Source: Chrysomallon squamiferum
Lineage: Eukaryota > Mollusca > Gastropoda > Neomphalida > Peltospiridae
Direction: 5' to 3'
Assembly (NCBI GenBank): GCA_012295275.1
Contig: CM022679.1
Location: 16,461,842 to 16,525,841 of the forward strand
DNA length: 64,000 nt
The notes below the pieces were generated by a model that was not told the origin of the DNA, did no database searches, and was given only the letters and a program-made list of their open reading frames with translations. Positions 39,511 to 58,004 of the stretch are shown piece by piece. The translations under genes and the position numbers were made by a program. The first letter of the stretch is position 1. Each line of letters starts with the position of its first letter.

Positions 39511-41285
39511 ACTATTACAACAATTATAATTAAAAGACATATTGAAGAATAAGTATATACATCTAAACGCATGTTAAATGAAATATATTAGGAGACCGAT
39601 GTTTTCATTATTCTGTCATACCGGTTCAGTTTCTGTTTGTTTCATTCAGTTTATTATTTTATTTTTTTCATTGTTAGTTATCAAATTTATGTTAGCAGTC
39701 TCAGGATATCAAAATCTTGTCTTACACAAATTATCACTGAGCCGGTTATATTCAGTGTTTGGTTATTATATGGCCGAATTCTTATAATTGGCATCGTTAT
39801 GTTTATAAACATACATACATACATACGTCCACACGTACATTCGTGTATGTATGTTTTTTTATATATATATGTAAACGCATTTTTTTGGAAAGTACATGTA
39901 TAGCTTTTAATGGAAGCTGCACTCAGTCACGTGACAAGGTCATTCTTGAGGATAGAGTAAAGTAGTTATTAATGGAAAAGTTTATTTATCAGTAAATTCT
40001 GAATGAAATACTGAAAGGTCTGACAGCTGTATCAGTCAATGAATTAAAACATACTTGAAGTTGAAATCCATGTTCAAGATTCCTTATTGGTGATAATCTG
40101 ATGGAATAACCAGCGAGCAGCGGCAAGTTTTCGTTTCTCAACTTTATCTTTACTTTCACATATAACTTTTGGTTTTGGGATGATTTCTTTTTCTTTTTAA
40201 TGTTCAAAAGATCTTTCGTTCTGTGCCACAAAACATAATTCAGTAGGAATGGAACAACTGTTGACTTAAAAATATTTAAAAATATATATATATATATATA
40301 TTTATAATCATTAAAACTGAAACTGTCAGAGGGTCGAAGAGAAAATAAGATGATTTTGTACCATTAAGAAGAGCATAATACATCTGACATAATTACTGTC
40401 TTGTACTGGTCATCTAAAAAGTGACGTCCTCTCTAATACTTCTTAATTCTTAGATAATGCAGCGTTAACACAAGGCTGTTTTGAAACATGATGAGTGTCC
40501 TGTATACACACACACACACACATACACACACGGACGCACACATACACGCATTTTTTTATTGAGCAGGCATTGCATCTGTAACAAATGACTGAAGAAGAAA
40601 GGCAGTATTAGGGTTTCAGCCAATCTGGACTCTGTGTGAGAGGCTGCGCCTGAGTCTTATCTGCATATTAATACTGAAACAGAGTTTTCTCTTAGTATTT
40701 CAAATTTCCAGTCTTCAAAAAGCAACTGAAACTTAAGAGAGTACGTGCTTTCAGTGCCAGTTTGGGTAATAATTTTGTAATACATTCGCTGTGGTCATTT
40801 CAGTTTTCATATTTTAGTATTAATGCTGTTTATGTTGATGTTCTGATCGTAACTGATTTTACCGCTGTAGTAATGATGTACACAATCTTGTATTCAGATA
40901 ATGCTATTTTAATAAAAACAAACTTTTGGCAAACGGTTTACAGGATTGGGAACATCATGGTGGATTATAGTGATTTCTTGGACATTATCAGTTTTATTTT
41001 TTTTATTTTTTTTTTCTAGATCTGTTATTTATTGCATTGCTACCTAATAGATCATTTGCTTTTGTTTTATACTTTATTCACTTATTTTCTTATTGTTAGG
41101 TTGACGTTAACTTTATATTATTTCTAAGGTAGAAATGTACTTTTATGTATGTCTTCGTCTGTTAAACGCGTGTTTTTATTTGCCGATAAGCTCCTAGCGG
41201 GGACGTCTTACTTATGTACGTACAGAAACATACACAACAGTAACAACAACAACAACAACAACGAAATATTAATACTAATAATTAG

Positions 41286-41366
41286 TCGTAGTAGTAGTAG
41301 TAATAGCAGCAGCAGCTGTAGTAGAAGACGTAGTAGTAGTAGTAGTAGTAGTACTAGTAGCAGCAA
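41286..41366. repeat. (AGT)n imperfect array
   Basis: GTAGTAGTAG with GCAGCAG interruptions, preceded by a (CAA)n run at 41240-41262. Confidence 0.85.
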
Positions 41367-42470
41367 CAGTAGAATAGCAGTAATGTTTGCTTTAACAATT
41401 TTCCAGATAAACTGTAATTTCGGTTGATTAATTTTTTAATATAGTCAAATTTCTCTGTAAACAATTAATTACTTCTTATCAAGCTAATGACTTGTTTCTT
41501 GCCAAATAGTTTAGCAGAATAATAACTCTTAACGTGTTTTCCTTTCCTGTCTTTCTGATAAAATAAAATATAATATATATGCAGGTAAATTAGGAAGGAG
41601 AATATTTGGCAAAGGTATAAATAAACAACATGGGAATTTCTGAGGGAGTGTCGTAGGAAAAAAAAGGGTGAACGATTTTAAGCAAACTTCTCTTCAACAG
41701 TGTCTGTTGCGGTCATACCTTCTGTGACTGTATTTATTACTTATAAGAGTTTTGTTCAACGAAAGAAGAAAACGGTTATAGAACTGTGTTGAAGTAAATC
41801 ACAACATATTGATGTTGAAGTGTATCTGTGGTGGTTTGAATAAATGGTCTAATGAAATGGTCTTTATCCTTTCAAGTTATTATTTTATTATTTTGGGCAG
41901 TATGTCATTTCTCGTACAAAGCATGGTAATAAAACAATGCTGTTACAAAACATCTGAACGCCACCATTTTTTCTGAAGAATTTTATAGCAAATCCGTCCG
42001 CGCTGTACTCTATGACGTCAAAAAAAAAACTAAAATTGCGTGGTCGGATGTTTTTAAAGTTTACTCTTTCATTATTATTCCTCGTTATTAATTAAACTCG
42101 GTCGGCAAACAATAAATAAAACTTAACTAGAAAATATGCAGAATACATTTAGATCATTACTTCGTAAAATTTTAAATAAAAAAGTGTTCATATAGTGTAC
42201 ATAAGTATTTAAGCTGTTCTATTGGATTAAATGTATCAGCTTTGAGCTATAACCAACACATTTACTTAGAACTAATGCTTATTAAAAATAGCAGGATGTT
42301 TAGTATTCGAATGGGCTGATATTAAACAAAGTATGAAAGTTAATATATATTTCCGACATTAATTTATTCATTAATATGCAGTTACGGACGCGAATCCAGC
42401 AAAGATATAATCCGAAACAAAAAAAGACTAAATACAAGTCCTATAACCGCTTATAGCTACTCCACGTCAC

Positions 42471-42520
42471 TGGCTGTAGTTCAGTGGTTAGAACGTATGG
42501 GTCGCAGGATACTACAGTAT
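42471..42520 (+). repeat. 5' tRNA-like half, probable SINE fragment
   Basis: GTAGTTCAGTGGTTAGAACG matches the D-arm and A-box of Glu/Asp-type tRNAs very well. GGGTCGCAGGAT follows, but no B box is present downstream, so it is not an intact tRNA gene. Confidence 0.4.
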
Positions 42521-44729
42521 ATCTACTGGACTATTTCCTGTTCCATCAAGTGTTGGTTGCAAATTGTTTTATCAAGAGGCGTAGTAAGTGCTTTCCTTTC
42601 TATAGGATGATGTGTAACAAATTTCTGTTCTGACAGACAGGTATCTTCTGTCAACAACGTCGTCGTCATGATCACCAAAGTCGTCATCAGCATCATACAA
42701 ACACAACAACAACTACAATAATAATGTCACGTTATTTGCGGCACGTATTTTTATTTGATGCCTTGAAATGTTAACTAATCCACTTCTGATTAGTTCTTCA
42801 TTTATTAACACATTCATCTCGTCAAACCAAGAAGAAAACAGTTAATCAAACATATAAAAGTGGACACTTAAGTAAAGCAGGAGATAAACTTCGGTCATAC
42901 AGTAAATACACACTGGGATCACTTCCAAAGAAAGACACATATCTAGAGCTAACCAGGGAGATGAAATATCATCAGAGCTTCTCTTCTTTCTAATTATTTT
43001 AAATGTAGCAAAGTCAGAGGCGACCTACAGTTCTGGAATGTGTAATCACATCATCATCTTCAATGGACTTATTCCTCCTGGATTAGGGGCCCTGGAGCTT
43101 AATCTGCCTTAATCCGCCTCTGACTAAAGGCAGACAGGCTTGAACCATCAGTCACAAGGAGTTATTTTCCATAAATTGTATAATTACAGTGTAGTGAAAT
43201 ACATATCTGCGGTTACGTAATAAATAATGTTAACAAGGTTGACACACTCTCTGACATAAAGTTCTAAATAAAATTAGAAAATTCGCACTGATGAAAAATC
43301 CACGAAACTAGTAAATACTTCCTTAATTCCACGGTTCATCATACTTAATTTATAAAGAAATTCGTTAACGGTTTCACTAAATTTATATAACTTGTTCATT
43401 CCGTTCACTAAGAACATTACCATCGACAGAGAGTTTCTCATGACCTAATCTGAATTTGACATAATGTATTTATTATTTTTATATGTATTCAAAAAGACTG
43501 ATACATTTATATAAGTGCAGCTGCTACTTTTTACTGCTGGTTTATATATTCTAATTAAATAATAACCCAGTGTATGTCAACATGTCTCAGGATCACCTCT
43601 TGGTGCCGGATGTAACTGATGCGAAGTAAAATCACAGTATTATGTTTGTTGTTTTCTTTTCTCGTTAATACATTGGATTAGAGCACAGTACGAACATGCT
43701 TGAATGTTCATTGGATATAAAGACACTTTAGAATGAGATATTTGACATATTTTGAAATCTTATAGTGTTGATGATACATAGTAAATGTCATCAGAAATAA
43801 AATATTTTTTATCAGTATGTTTAAGGTCTTGTTTGCACACAAAAACGTCTAATGGTGCAAAATGGCAATTTTAATTTACAGCTATGTGAGGTGATCCACC
43901 TGCTTTTACAAGCAGTCATTGAAAAATCGCTGAAGTAACTGAATGGAGTGCTAGGTTTCTGTCTGAAGCAGTGGTTCTTTTTATATTCGCCAGCTCATTC
44001 TACGACTGTGGATCGACAAGTCAAATGGTAATGGCTGGATAAGGAAGTTATCTGCACAGAGATCCTGGAGAAAAAAACACACACATACGAGCGCCATTTT
44101 TGTACATATATATTTCCAGTAACTATTACTGTAGTCACCATCATCATCATTGTCGTCGTCATCATCATCAATGTCAATGTTATCATCAACAACATACCGC
44201 ACCCACATATCCTATTTCACTGATCCTCATTTACTTTATCTGAATGTTTGCCCGTACGCTGCAGAGTGTGATAGCACGTAAACCACAGAGATACTGTAAA
44301 TGTAATGAAATTTAGTTCATTCATTCCAGAAACGAGATGTCCGTTTTAAGACATATTGTTTTCCTTTCCGATTCCTTTTCTGTTTTTGTCCATAAAGAAA
44401 TATGTCGATACTTTAGCGAGTGAAATGTCGAAGACGTATTTCTTTACGCAACATGTCTGATGACCTAAATGTAGATTTAGATCCCAAACTATTTTTAAAA
44501 TTTATAATTTAGACTTGAAATCATGTATTTTTCTCTCACATATTATATATAAATATCTTACTCTTTGTTTATTTCACTTTCGACTTCGTATTTTTTTTAG
44601 TGCTTGTTTAGTGGTTGACATCGTTAGTGAGAGAGGAATGTTGATAACGACAGCAAAATGGTTCGGTAAAGATTGTAATTATAGAATTAAAGCAGGATAT
44701 TTAAACTTTATATTTTCAGCTTCAAAAAG

Positions 44730-49481
<4,752 letters not shown>

Positions 49482-49860
49482 GAAATGCAAATCATGTTTG
49501 TGTTCACGTGTCTCTTGTGCTATTATAAATAAATAGTTTACAAGAGTTACTTATAATGATGTAAGAAGAGATGGTGTATTTTAACCACGAGAAGTAAATC
49601 ATCCAAGTAAAACTGATTGTAAACGGATGATTACTGGAGTTTATAAATACACATGTACATGGATATGACACTGAAATCATACTGAAAACCGATTCTGATT
49701 TGCATCAGTTATATCATTCATCTCTTAATAACCCGGAGATAAAAATACAAAACAAAATACAAAGTGTAATTCTAAACAACAGTATCCAGGCAGGAAATTC
49801 CTTTACGACTGAGTTTCTCTTAAGAGAAAAAATAGTGTAAGACATAATAAATAAACCAAT
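49482..49860 (+). other. NDNF 3' UTR with candidate polyadenylation signals
   Basis: AT-rich sequence follows the TGA. AATAAA occurs at 49528-49533 and twice, overlapping, at 49846-49855. Either could end the transcript; the sequence alone does not decide between them. Confidence 0.5.
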
Positions 49861-50736
49861 TTATTAGAAAGAATTGTGTCTATGGTATCATTACTACTGG
49901 TGTAATTGTTTTAAAAAAAGCAATGTCTCTGGAATCCTTTACTATTGACATAATTATTCTTAAAGTGTCACGTCTGAGAAATCAGTCAAGGAAGATATGG
50001 TTTAAAATGTATCAATTACTTTAATGAGTTTAAGTGAGTGTATTCAACTGAAAAGCGGCCATATTACATACGAAGTGGCGTGTTCAGTGTCATCTTCTGA
50101 TGCACACATAAAATATGCTTATATAATCTTCATTTGGTGAATCTAAGCGGAAGATTATGATATGGCCATGCTGGTAACACTCATAAATGGAGAAAAGTGA
50201 CGTCACAAAACACGTGGCATATATATATATATATATATATATTGTACCTCAGATGTTATTAAGACAATCCTATTTATTTAAAGTATACTCCACAAGAGAT
50301 GTTCAAAAGAATGGCGTGTCTTAATGGTACGGCCAATGTAATAACTATGTTTTATTTACAAAGTGTAAAGTTTTACTAGCAAGTTGGGCAATAAAATGAC
50401 GAAACTGAGAAGATAATACGGAACTCAAGTAATTTTATGATGTTCCAGAGTAAAGAGATAAAACTGAATGCAATGTATCTCTATAGATTCTTGAACAATA
50501 ACGGTGATAATATAACAAATGTCATATTTTATTGCTTGCTTTTTATTCTGTATGTTTTATTGATATTCAAGGCACTAGCAACACGTATTATCACTGAAAT
50601 CAGCTTTTTACAACTGTTGTGAACTATGTATGCTTGTTGTTAGTTCAAACAAGACACTAAAAACTAGATTATTATGGCCCTGGTGTATATGTGATATTTT
50701 AATGATGGCCTAAACTGACATCTGCTCGTTTTCTAC

Positions 50737-50737
<1 letters not shown>

Positions 50738-50803
<66 letters not shown>
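50738..50803. repeat. (TTA)22 microsatellite downstream of NDNF
   Basis: Pure TTA run. Confidence 0.95.
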
Positions 50804-52119
50804 GTGTTCTGAAGTGGGCGGATTGAAAACTTTCGACTGTTCTGAAGTGCGGAAGTGTGGAAAGTAATTATATTTCTGTCTTTCAGTCCTGTGATTTCCG
50901 TGGACGTGACAGATGGAAGGACGTACAGACATGGTAAAAATGATGGATTTAGGATTGACTGTGATTCAGTTTATTTTGTGTTATAAAAAATACGAAAAAT
51001 AAGACAAAAAACCAAACAAAAAAACCAACAATAACAAATAACGAAAAACGAATGTGAAAAGTGGTTTATCTAAAGCCAGTTTCAATCTTGCAGAAAGTAC
51101 ACTTACTTGTTGTTATAATTAGATCTTTGTTGTATATTTAATGTAAGCGGATATCAAATCACCAATGCTTCTCACTGATAAATGTTGTATATACAAGGAA
51201 CACAAAACTTTGGTGCATGGACACTGCAAGACGAAGTGTTAGCATAACTGAAATTAGAAAACTCTTCACGCTAATCTTTCTAAACGACACTTATTGTAAA
51301 GAGTAATCGAATATTCTTACAGACACCAACAACGGATTCAGGGTTTCGGAAAAGGGTTCGCATCATTGGCGAATTTAACTATCAAAACGAATTTATTTTC
51401 ATTAAAATAAATAAATGAACAAAATTATAAATACTTTTCAAAAATCGTGGTCGTCATGTAATAGCGAACAATGATGACTGAATCCACTTGCTCTGGTTCC
51501 GTTTTTGGTAACATAATAATTAAAGTCTAATTTAATTGTAACTATGTTCGTATCTGTCTCTCTCTTTCTGTTTGTTTTTATATCTGTCCGTCTCTATATC
51601 TGTCTATCTTTATACCTGCGGATTAAGTAATCTGATAACTGCAACACTTTGTTTTCTTCACTTGTCAGAAAATGATCTCATAAATGGCAAATCAAAAGAC
51701 ACACTCAAATGGCGCAACAGATGGTAAGAATCTCATAACAAACCATTCTTACCATGGTTTTCAGACTTTAGCAATTCTTGTTGACAGTAAACATTATTTC
51801 TGGAGATGTAAAAAATATATATATTTATATTCAGCTTGGCCGTTCTCACGACAATTAATGGAAAGTGTACATAATTTAGGAAAGTAATCAGAGCCAGCAA
51901 CCTCTCGAGTTTGTTTTGGCTCGCTCTGTTGGAACAAGCATGAGGTTTAAGAGGTTTAAAACAATCAGTAATTTTTACACGCACACGCATACACACACAA
52001 AATAACTCTTTAACAAATGTTAATGTAACTATCAGGTGGTTGCAGTTAACCTGTATCAAATTGTGTTTATTTATTTATGTCTAAAAATACTTACTTTTTT
52101 TTTCTCTTTTATTTGAAGA

Positions 52120-52183
<64 letters not shown>

Positions 52184-52186
52184 CAT
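52120..52186. repeat. (TTA)n microsatellite
   Basis: About 21 TTA triplets. Confidence 0.95.
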
Positions 52187-53199
52187 TATGTCACTGTCGT
52201 CTTTATTTTGTTTTGAAAAAGTCAATAAAAATTTTCATTTTATGTCTTCGAAATTCTCTAATGGGATTTTTTAAAACATTGTTAAACCGTAAAATTACTT
52301 TATTTTTTTATATGGTGTTATCAGATTAATGTATACCTCATAATTCCGTTTATTAAAAAGCTATAGTACATTCATTTAGAATGCTATTTTAAGGATATGT
52401 TATGGAAAAACTAAGTCTTAAATTTCAAAGATTAATATCGGTACTTAAAGAACAAAGTCATTTAGTGATTATGGAATATTTATTTTTTGAAAAAAATGAC
52501 TGTAGCTTTGTAAACGATCATAAAAACACATTATAATCGACCATGTTTTGTCAGTGAAAAATTGACTTTTTTAAGTTATAAGTAAAAAAAATATATAGAT
52601 ATTAATAAAATAAAATGACAGAAAATTATAAAAATAATAAAAATGTTAAAAAAATAATAAATAAAAAAGCAATATAATCATAAGTGAAAAATCTATCGAA
52701 AATGTTAACGATGATTGTTAATTTCTATTATAATACATACTATTACAATACTATTTTTTAGCAATTAGTTCAACTACTTTTGATGATGATGATTATGAGA
52801 AGGAGATGGAAGAATATTAAAGCAAAAAAAAAAAAAAAAAAAAAAAAAGAAAGAAACCAAAAATGCTTCAAAGCATAAACATTAAACGGTTTTTGTTGAT
52901 TTTATGGTTAAAGATATATTAGTGTGTCATAAAAACAAAAAAAGAAACAACCCAAAACAAACATGAATTTATTCGACTTAGTTCAAACTGCGTGATTTAA
53001 CTACGTCATTAAACTGTGTTGAAGAGTACTTGAAAGATCTGTATTAAAGTTTATCAAAACAGAACATGACTTAACTTTGAAAAACAATCTATTACGTAAG
53101 TATATTATGACGCCATTCTTTGACACTGTTAGAAAAGTATGTGTTGTGTATTACCTAAACTTGTATGAGTATGTATAGTACCTAATAAAACAGTAAAAC

Positions 53200-53375
53200 T
53201 TTGTTATAAAAATGTATGACGTCATGCAATGAAATTGTAATAGAACACTACGTGATATAATTTTGTAAAACATTCTTATAAAAATTTCTGACGTCATGAA
53301 AATGAAATTTTATTAGACCTGTACGTGATATAATTTTATGAAGATTTGTTACAAAAATTTATGATGTAATTTAAG
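53200..53375. repeat. 72-bp tandem repeat, 2.4 copies, with TGACGTCA sites
   Basis: TTATAAAAAT starts at 53204 and 53276, with a diverged third start at 53349. ACGTGATATAATTTT is shared by both full units. The palindrome TGACGTCA occurs at 53217-53224 and 53289-53296; the third unit has ATGATGTAA at that place. Confidence 0.85.
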
Positions 53376-53896
53376 TAGATTCAAATCAATAACATTTCTC
53401 CAAAGTAGAAGAAAAAAAATGCCATGTTGTTTTTTAGAAAAAAAAACAATCCTGACAAACAGAGAAGTATATTTCATTTTTCCTAAGGTTTAATTATTTA
53501 GTAACACTAAAAATAATACTAGAAATAATATTAACACTGTAAAAGCTTCAATACGGTGTATATATATGTATGTATGTATGTATGTACCGACAACTGTCTG
53601 TAGACATGAGTTTAACACGACTGGAATAAATGGCTTTTAATACATATATGAATAGGCTGGTTCACATACGAAATGTCGTATCTCAAACTGTAAAACACTG
53701 TATTAGATAATCAATTCATTAAACTAATTTAGAAACTATGTCTTTCAATCTTTAGCATTTATCTTATTTCTTTCTAAATTTGAGCTTTTTTATATTTATT
53801 TATTTATTTGTTTGTTTATTTATTTATTTTAAATTGTATGTTCAGGTTAAAGCAGAAAAAGAACCTAAGTTTCGTGAACCTAATAAAATATATATA

Positions 53897-54638
53897 CAGT
53901 GGTACCTTGACTTAAGAGTTTAATTCGTTCCGTGACCAATATCGTCTCAGTTTGCTCGTATATCAAATCAATTTTCCCAAGTGAAATTAACAGCCCCCTC
54001 AAAAAACCATCGTTTTTTTCTTTCTTTTTGTAACGTGTTTTTGATTAAGAAAAATGTATTTATAAATGACAAATATTGTATAAAAACAAAATAAAAGAGA
54101 ATGCAAAGAAATAAATTGGTTTTGTAAAGTTTATTTATCTTGGCGATCAGACAAATTATTTAACGCCTTTGGCTGGAGTTACAGTCTTTATCGACTTCTT
54201 CAGCTTCAGAATGATACATATCGTAGAAGTACTATGCCTAGCCAAGTCGACTACATGCACATCTCGCTCATGTTTTTATATGAATTCAAGTTTTAATTCA
54301 ATGGACATCATCTGCTTCTTCTTCTCAGCACTGTTCTTTGCACTCACTTTCTTAGGATCCATGATCATAATAAAAAATTTGGCAAAATACTTCACAAAAC
54401 GCGAGCACAACACTGTTGAGATGCTTCCGCGGCAAGATAACCACGTGAAGTAAATTAGTGAGACGCGTGATGCTGGCCGGATGTTGTGTTGTTCGTTGCA
54501 CCAACTGGCGGCGGCGTATCTGAAGCTTGCTCGTAACTCGGATTTTGGCTCGCAGCTCAAAGCAAAAGCTAGCTCTGGCGACTGCTCGTAACTAAAAATA
54601 CTCGTAAGCTAGGGCAGTCGTAAGTCGAGGTACTATAT
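53897..54638. mobile_element. pogo/Tigger-type DNA transposon, internally deleted
   Basis: The left end at 53897 reads CAGTGGTACCTTGACTTAAG. The right end, read on the minus strand, carries the matching GTACCTCGACTTACGA, although its last six bases have decayed to TATAT. Bases TA flank the left end, as expected for a TA target-site duplication. Subterminal CTCGTA words recur inside both ends. The element is about 742 bp, far below the size of an autonomous copy, and encodes only the start of a transposase on the minus strand. It is very probably inactive and moved, if at all, by enzyme supplied in trans. The class call rests on the transposase remnant; the subfamily is not determined. Confidence 0.8.
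54156..54362 (-). pseudogene. Tigger/pogo transposase N-terminal remnant (HTH), broken
   Basis: Reading on the minus strand from ATG at 54362, the product begins MDPKKVSAKNSAEKKK and continues through MSIELKLEFI to an in-frame TAA at codon 29. Beyond it the same frame resumes with KHERDVHVVDLARHSTSTIC and ends near TPAKGVK at 54156. This order (basic N-terminus, MSIE-K-EI helix, KHERG-like turn, STIC-I-LK recognition helix, T-AKG-K) is that of the CENP-B/pogo DNA-binding domain of Tigger transposases. The catalytic DDE domain is absent, so the internal deletion removed most of the gene. The sequence after the remnant is AT-rich and resembles a former 3' UTR. Confidence 0.8.
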
Positions 54639-54727
54639 ATTAGATTCGCGAAACTTATGTTCTTTTTCTACTTCAATCTGAACAATATATATATATATAT
54701 TATTGCTATTTGTGTTCTATTTTATCC

Positions 54728-54728
<1 letters not shown>

Positions 54729-54772
<44 letters not shown>

Positions 54773-54773
54773 G
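54729..54773. repeat. (TTA)n microsatellite beside the Tigger element
   Basis: About 14 TTA triplets, starting 90 bp beyond the element's right end. Confidence 0.93.
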
Positions 54774-56333
54774 CTGTTGTTATTAGGAATTTTTATATAT
54801 AAAAGCTTTTCTTGCAACAGTATTCTTAGTAAATCTGTATAAAACAGAACAAACATACGCATGCGCACACAAACACACCATAAATATTTACATATATACA
54901 TACATAAACATTTGTACACACATATTTATCATTAATATATTCTTGAAATAAATTCAAAGAGGCTCTTTATAAGAAATTATATTATATTATATAAAAATTG
55001 TGAATTTGACCTGTATTTAAAAAGAAAAGAAAAATGAGATAAGGAAAATAGAAGATTTCGAAATATGCGCTCATTTAGTTGTTCTGTCAAATAACTTGTT
55101 ATTTGGTTTCGTAAAAAAACCAAAATAATAATAAATTAATTAAAAATTTAAAAAAAAGAAAGAAAAAGGAAAAAAGAAAAAAAAAAAAAGGAATAAAAAT
55201 AATAAAAATGATGGTGAACACAACCTTTTCACGTTAAATACCTACACTTTTTATGTGAATTGTACTCAATACTGCAGCAAGAGGATTTTTCAAGAGGCGG
55301 TATGCTAACTTCTAACTTATCTGTCTCCTGTAGATGCAGATTTCGCGAATAGAAAAAAAAAAGATGATTGACCGACAATGAACGACAGCTGCATGGTGTT
55401 CCCTGATGTGTAATGACGTCACTGTGATTATAAATTTATATTTACTGAGCAGTTCCCTCCAGTATTGTTCAGTAGGTACAAGAGATCCCGCAAGCAGATG
55501 TATAACTTTTAATAGCTACCTTCTTTGAAAACGGGCCCACGTCCCGCAGGCTGAATCTACAATCGGTAGAATGGTTTTCGAGAGAGGTAATATCATATTA
55601 AGAAAAATAGCATCTTCGTAAAAGAAACATTGCGAAAATGCAAGGTGGATCTAGACATTTTTCTAGGAGGGAATCACAAGTGATAGATTTGTTAAATAAA
55701 AGTAGTACATTTCCGGATTAAGAAATCAGCTGGTAAATAGAGCGGTTCTGAAATGATAGATATGTCAGTTTCAGAATATATTTTCATAACAGAAGCTCTG
55801 TAACAAAATGCTGCGCACATCATGGCGTTTATGTTGAAGGGGTTTTTAGCGGTAACACTTGTTGAAGGAAAGCCTCTTTTGTTATATGGTATCTTCAGCT
55901 TAAGAAAGTGATGTTTAGTGAGTGTAAGTTTGCAAGATTTAAATGTTGTTTGTGTTAGAGATCTAGCCGTAGACTTTTTCTTCACATTTTCTTTAAACAT
56001 ATTAAATTCTATAAAATGTGTAAAATAAGCATGACCATAATAAATTAAAACAAAATTCTAGATGATATTGGATAGTCTGTGACTTTTTAACCAAGCCAAG
56101 TCTGTGTCTTTCTTGATTTTAAGCAATATATGAATAATAACTAGTCAGTTCTCTATCGCTATCTTCTATTCCATAGCTCATAATTTTCCTTTTGTACCTT
56201 TTTGTATTTGTTGTTCTAAACGTCTTTTTCTTAGTCGTCGTCTTCATCTTCTCTCTAAAATAATATCTAACACAAAGCAGAAATACGAAACAAAATAAAA
56301 TTAGATTAAAATAATAATAATAATAATAATAGT

Positions 56334-56366
<33 letters not shown>

Positions 56367-58004
56367 AATAATATAAAATACTAGTAGAAATATTATATCT
56401 AAGTTTTTCACCAGAACTTAAACAAATATAATAATACTATGTTTAACAATATCCAGTCTGAACATGTATTACTACAAAAGCAACAGACACACACGCACAC
56501 ACACACATACAAAAAAAAAAAAAAAAAAAGAAAAAAAAAAGAAGATAAAAAAAAAATAGAAGAAGAAAGAAAACAAATTATTTTCTGGCATGCTGCATTT
56601 TGTAATTAGGAAACACGAGTTTTGTTTTTATGACAGAGTGTAATAGACCTATTCTCTACATAATTATTAAGATTTCTCCAATGATTCAATATGACATGTA
56701 ACTGTCAGAATTTCAAAAATACACTTATCATTTTTGGCAAATTTCTAACAACACTTCTTCCCCCGCAAACTCCCAAAAGCCTTTCCACGTGTATTTGTTA
56801 ATAGATAGTTTGAGGATAGGTTACACTTTTTACTTCTCTTCTGTTTCTGAGACTGTTTTTATATAATTATAAACTACTTTCAAACGAAGCAGTGAAACAG
56901 ACTTTTTTATATTTTTTTTTCAACTTACAAATAACACACTTTTTATAACATATATAGCACGTATATTAATTGTGTGTATAACGTTCAGTGTATCCTTTGT
57001 CTTCAACACATTGTAATGATTTTGTAGGGGAAAACTAAATAAATAAATAAATAAAATATAACAAAAAAATATAACAAAAAATATAAACACACACACATCC
57101 AAAAAAAAATTTAATTATTTAAGTTTTACTTCAGTCTAGTTTTGCGAATCGACATTCACAAATAGCGAAATTTTATCTACGCATTCAGACCGGCGAAATT
57201 CTAAATTTTTCATATTTTAAAAATAGAGACGTAAAGGTAGAGTAAATTTAGTCCATTCATATTCATGCTACCTATCGCCCCCTCACGTCGGTGAAAATCT
57301 GAATTTTTCATTTTATCACTACCTTGTGTGTTTCATTTATTTAAAAATGTTTAAGTTAAAATTAGATACACACAGGTAGAGTAAATTACTTCCATTCATA
57401 TTCATCTTGCGTATCACCCTCTCCTCCTTTTATATCACTTTGATAAACATACTTTCAAGATACAGCTTCGACCTCACCGCTGATTCCTGTTTCAAACTCT
57501 AAGACTACTTTCTATCTTGTTTTATCATTGTAATAGATTTTATGTAATCTGTTTTTTCATATTTCAAAGTTGTTGGCGCATACCTTCCTTCTTAGCTAAT
57601 CTTAACTTCGAGTCCTTATCTTTTCACAGTCTCCTGCACGCATCTTTTGGCACTTACTAACCTCTTTCTTCGTATTTATAAATTTTTGAAAGAAAAATGA
57701 GAGAAACCGTTAAGACGTACATACAGTGTGTATCAGACGTTAGTTGCATTGACTGTATTGGCATGTACAGGGTACCGTTACATTAGTAACGCGAATCTGA
57801 AACTAGTGTTTATCTTACCTGATTATTCCTTTAAAAATAAGATAACAAACAGACGTAACTTCTTTAAAAAATAGACGTACATAAAACACATGTATATGTA
57901 CAATATACGAACATAAAACATACAGATATAACAATACACTGATATGCAGCTAATAAAACACAACTACACATACACACACAGATACGTAGATGTAACACGT
58001 AGAT
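54774..58004. other. Non-coding AT-rich sequence
   Basis: A-rich stretches at 55120-55210 and 56510-56580, TGACGTCA at 55414-55421, and a phrase around GTAGAGTAAATTTAGTCCATTC at 57237-57410 that recurs once, showing a short local duplication. No exon seen. Confidence 0.55.
56309..56375. repeat. (AAT)n-(CAA)n compound array
   Basis: AATAATAAT followed by CAACAACAA and AATAATAAT again. Confidence 0.92.

Larger units (their letters stand above)
37824..44719. other. Upstream region of NDNF, no coding exon seen
   Basis: Probably holds the NDNF promoter and 5' UTR exon(s), but no core promoter can be pinned down by reading. It contains a poly-A run at 38119-38147, the TA and ACT arrays listed, TGACGTCA at 42013-42020 and a CAT/CAT-like triplet run near 44140-44190. 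Confidence 0.55.
49861..53199. other. Non-coding sequence downstream of NDNF
   Basis: AT-rich; two (TTA)n arrays, a (TA)n at 50220-50241 and a poly-A run at 52826-52848. TGACGTCA at 50198-50205 lies 5 bp from a CACGTG E-box at 50211-50216. Confidence 0.6.

Noticed and set aside
54169-54453. 94-codon plus-strand frame inside the transposon
   Set aside because: Shadow of the minus-strand Tigger transposase remnant.
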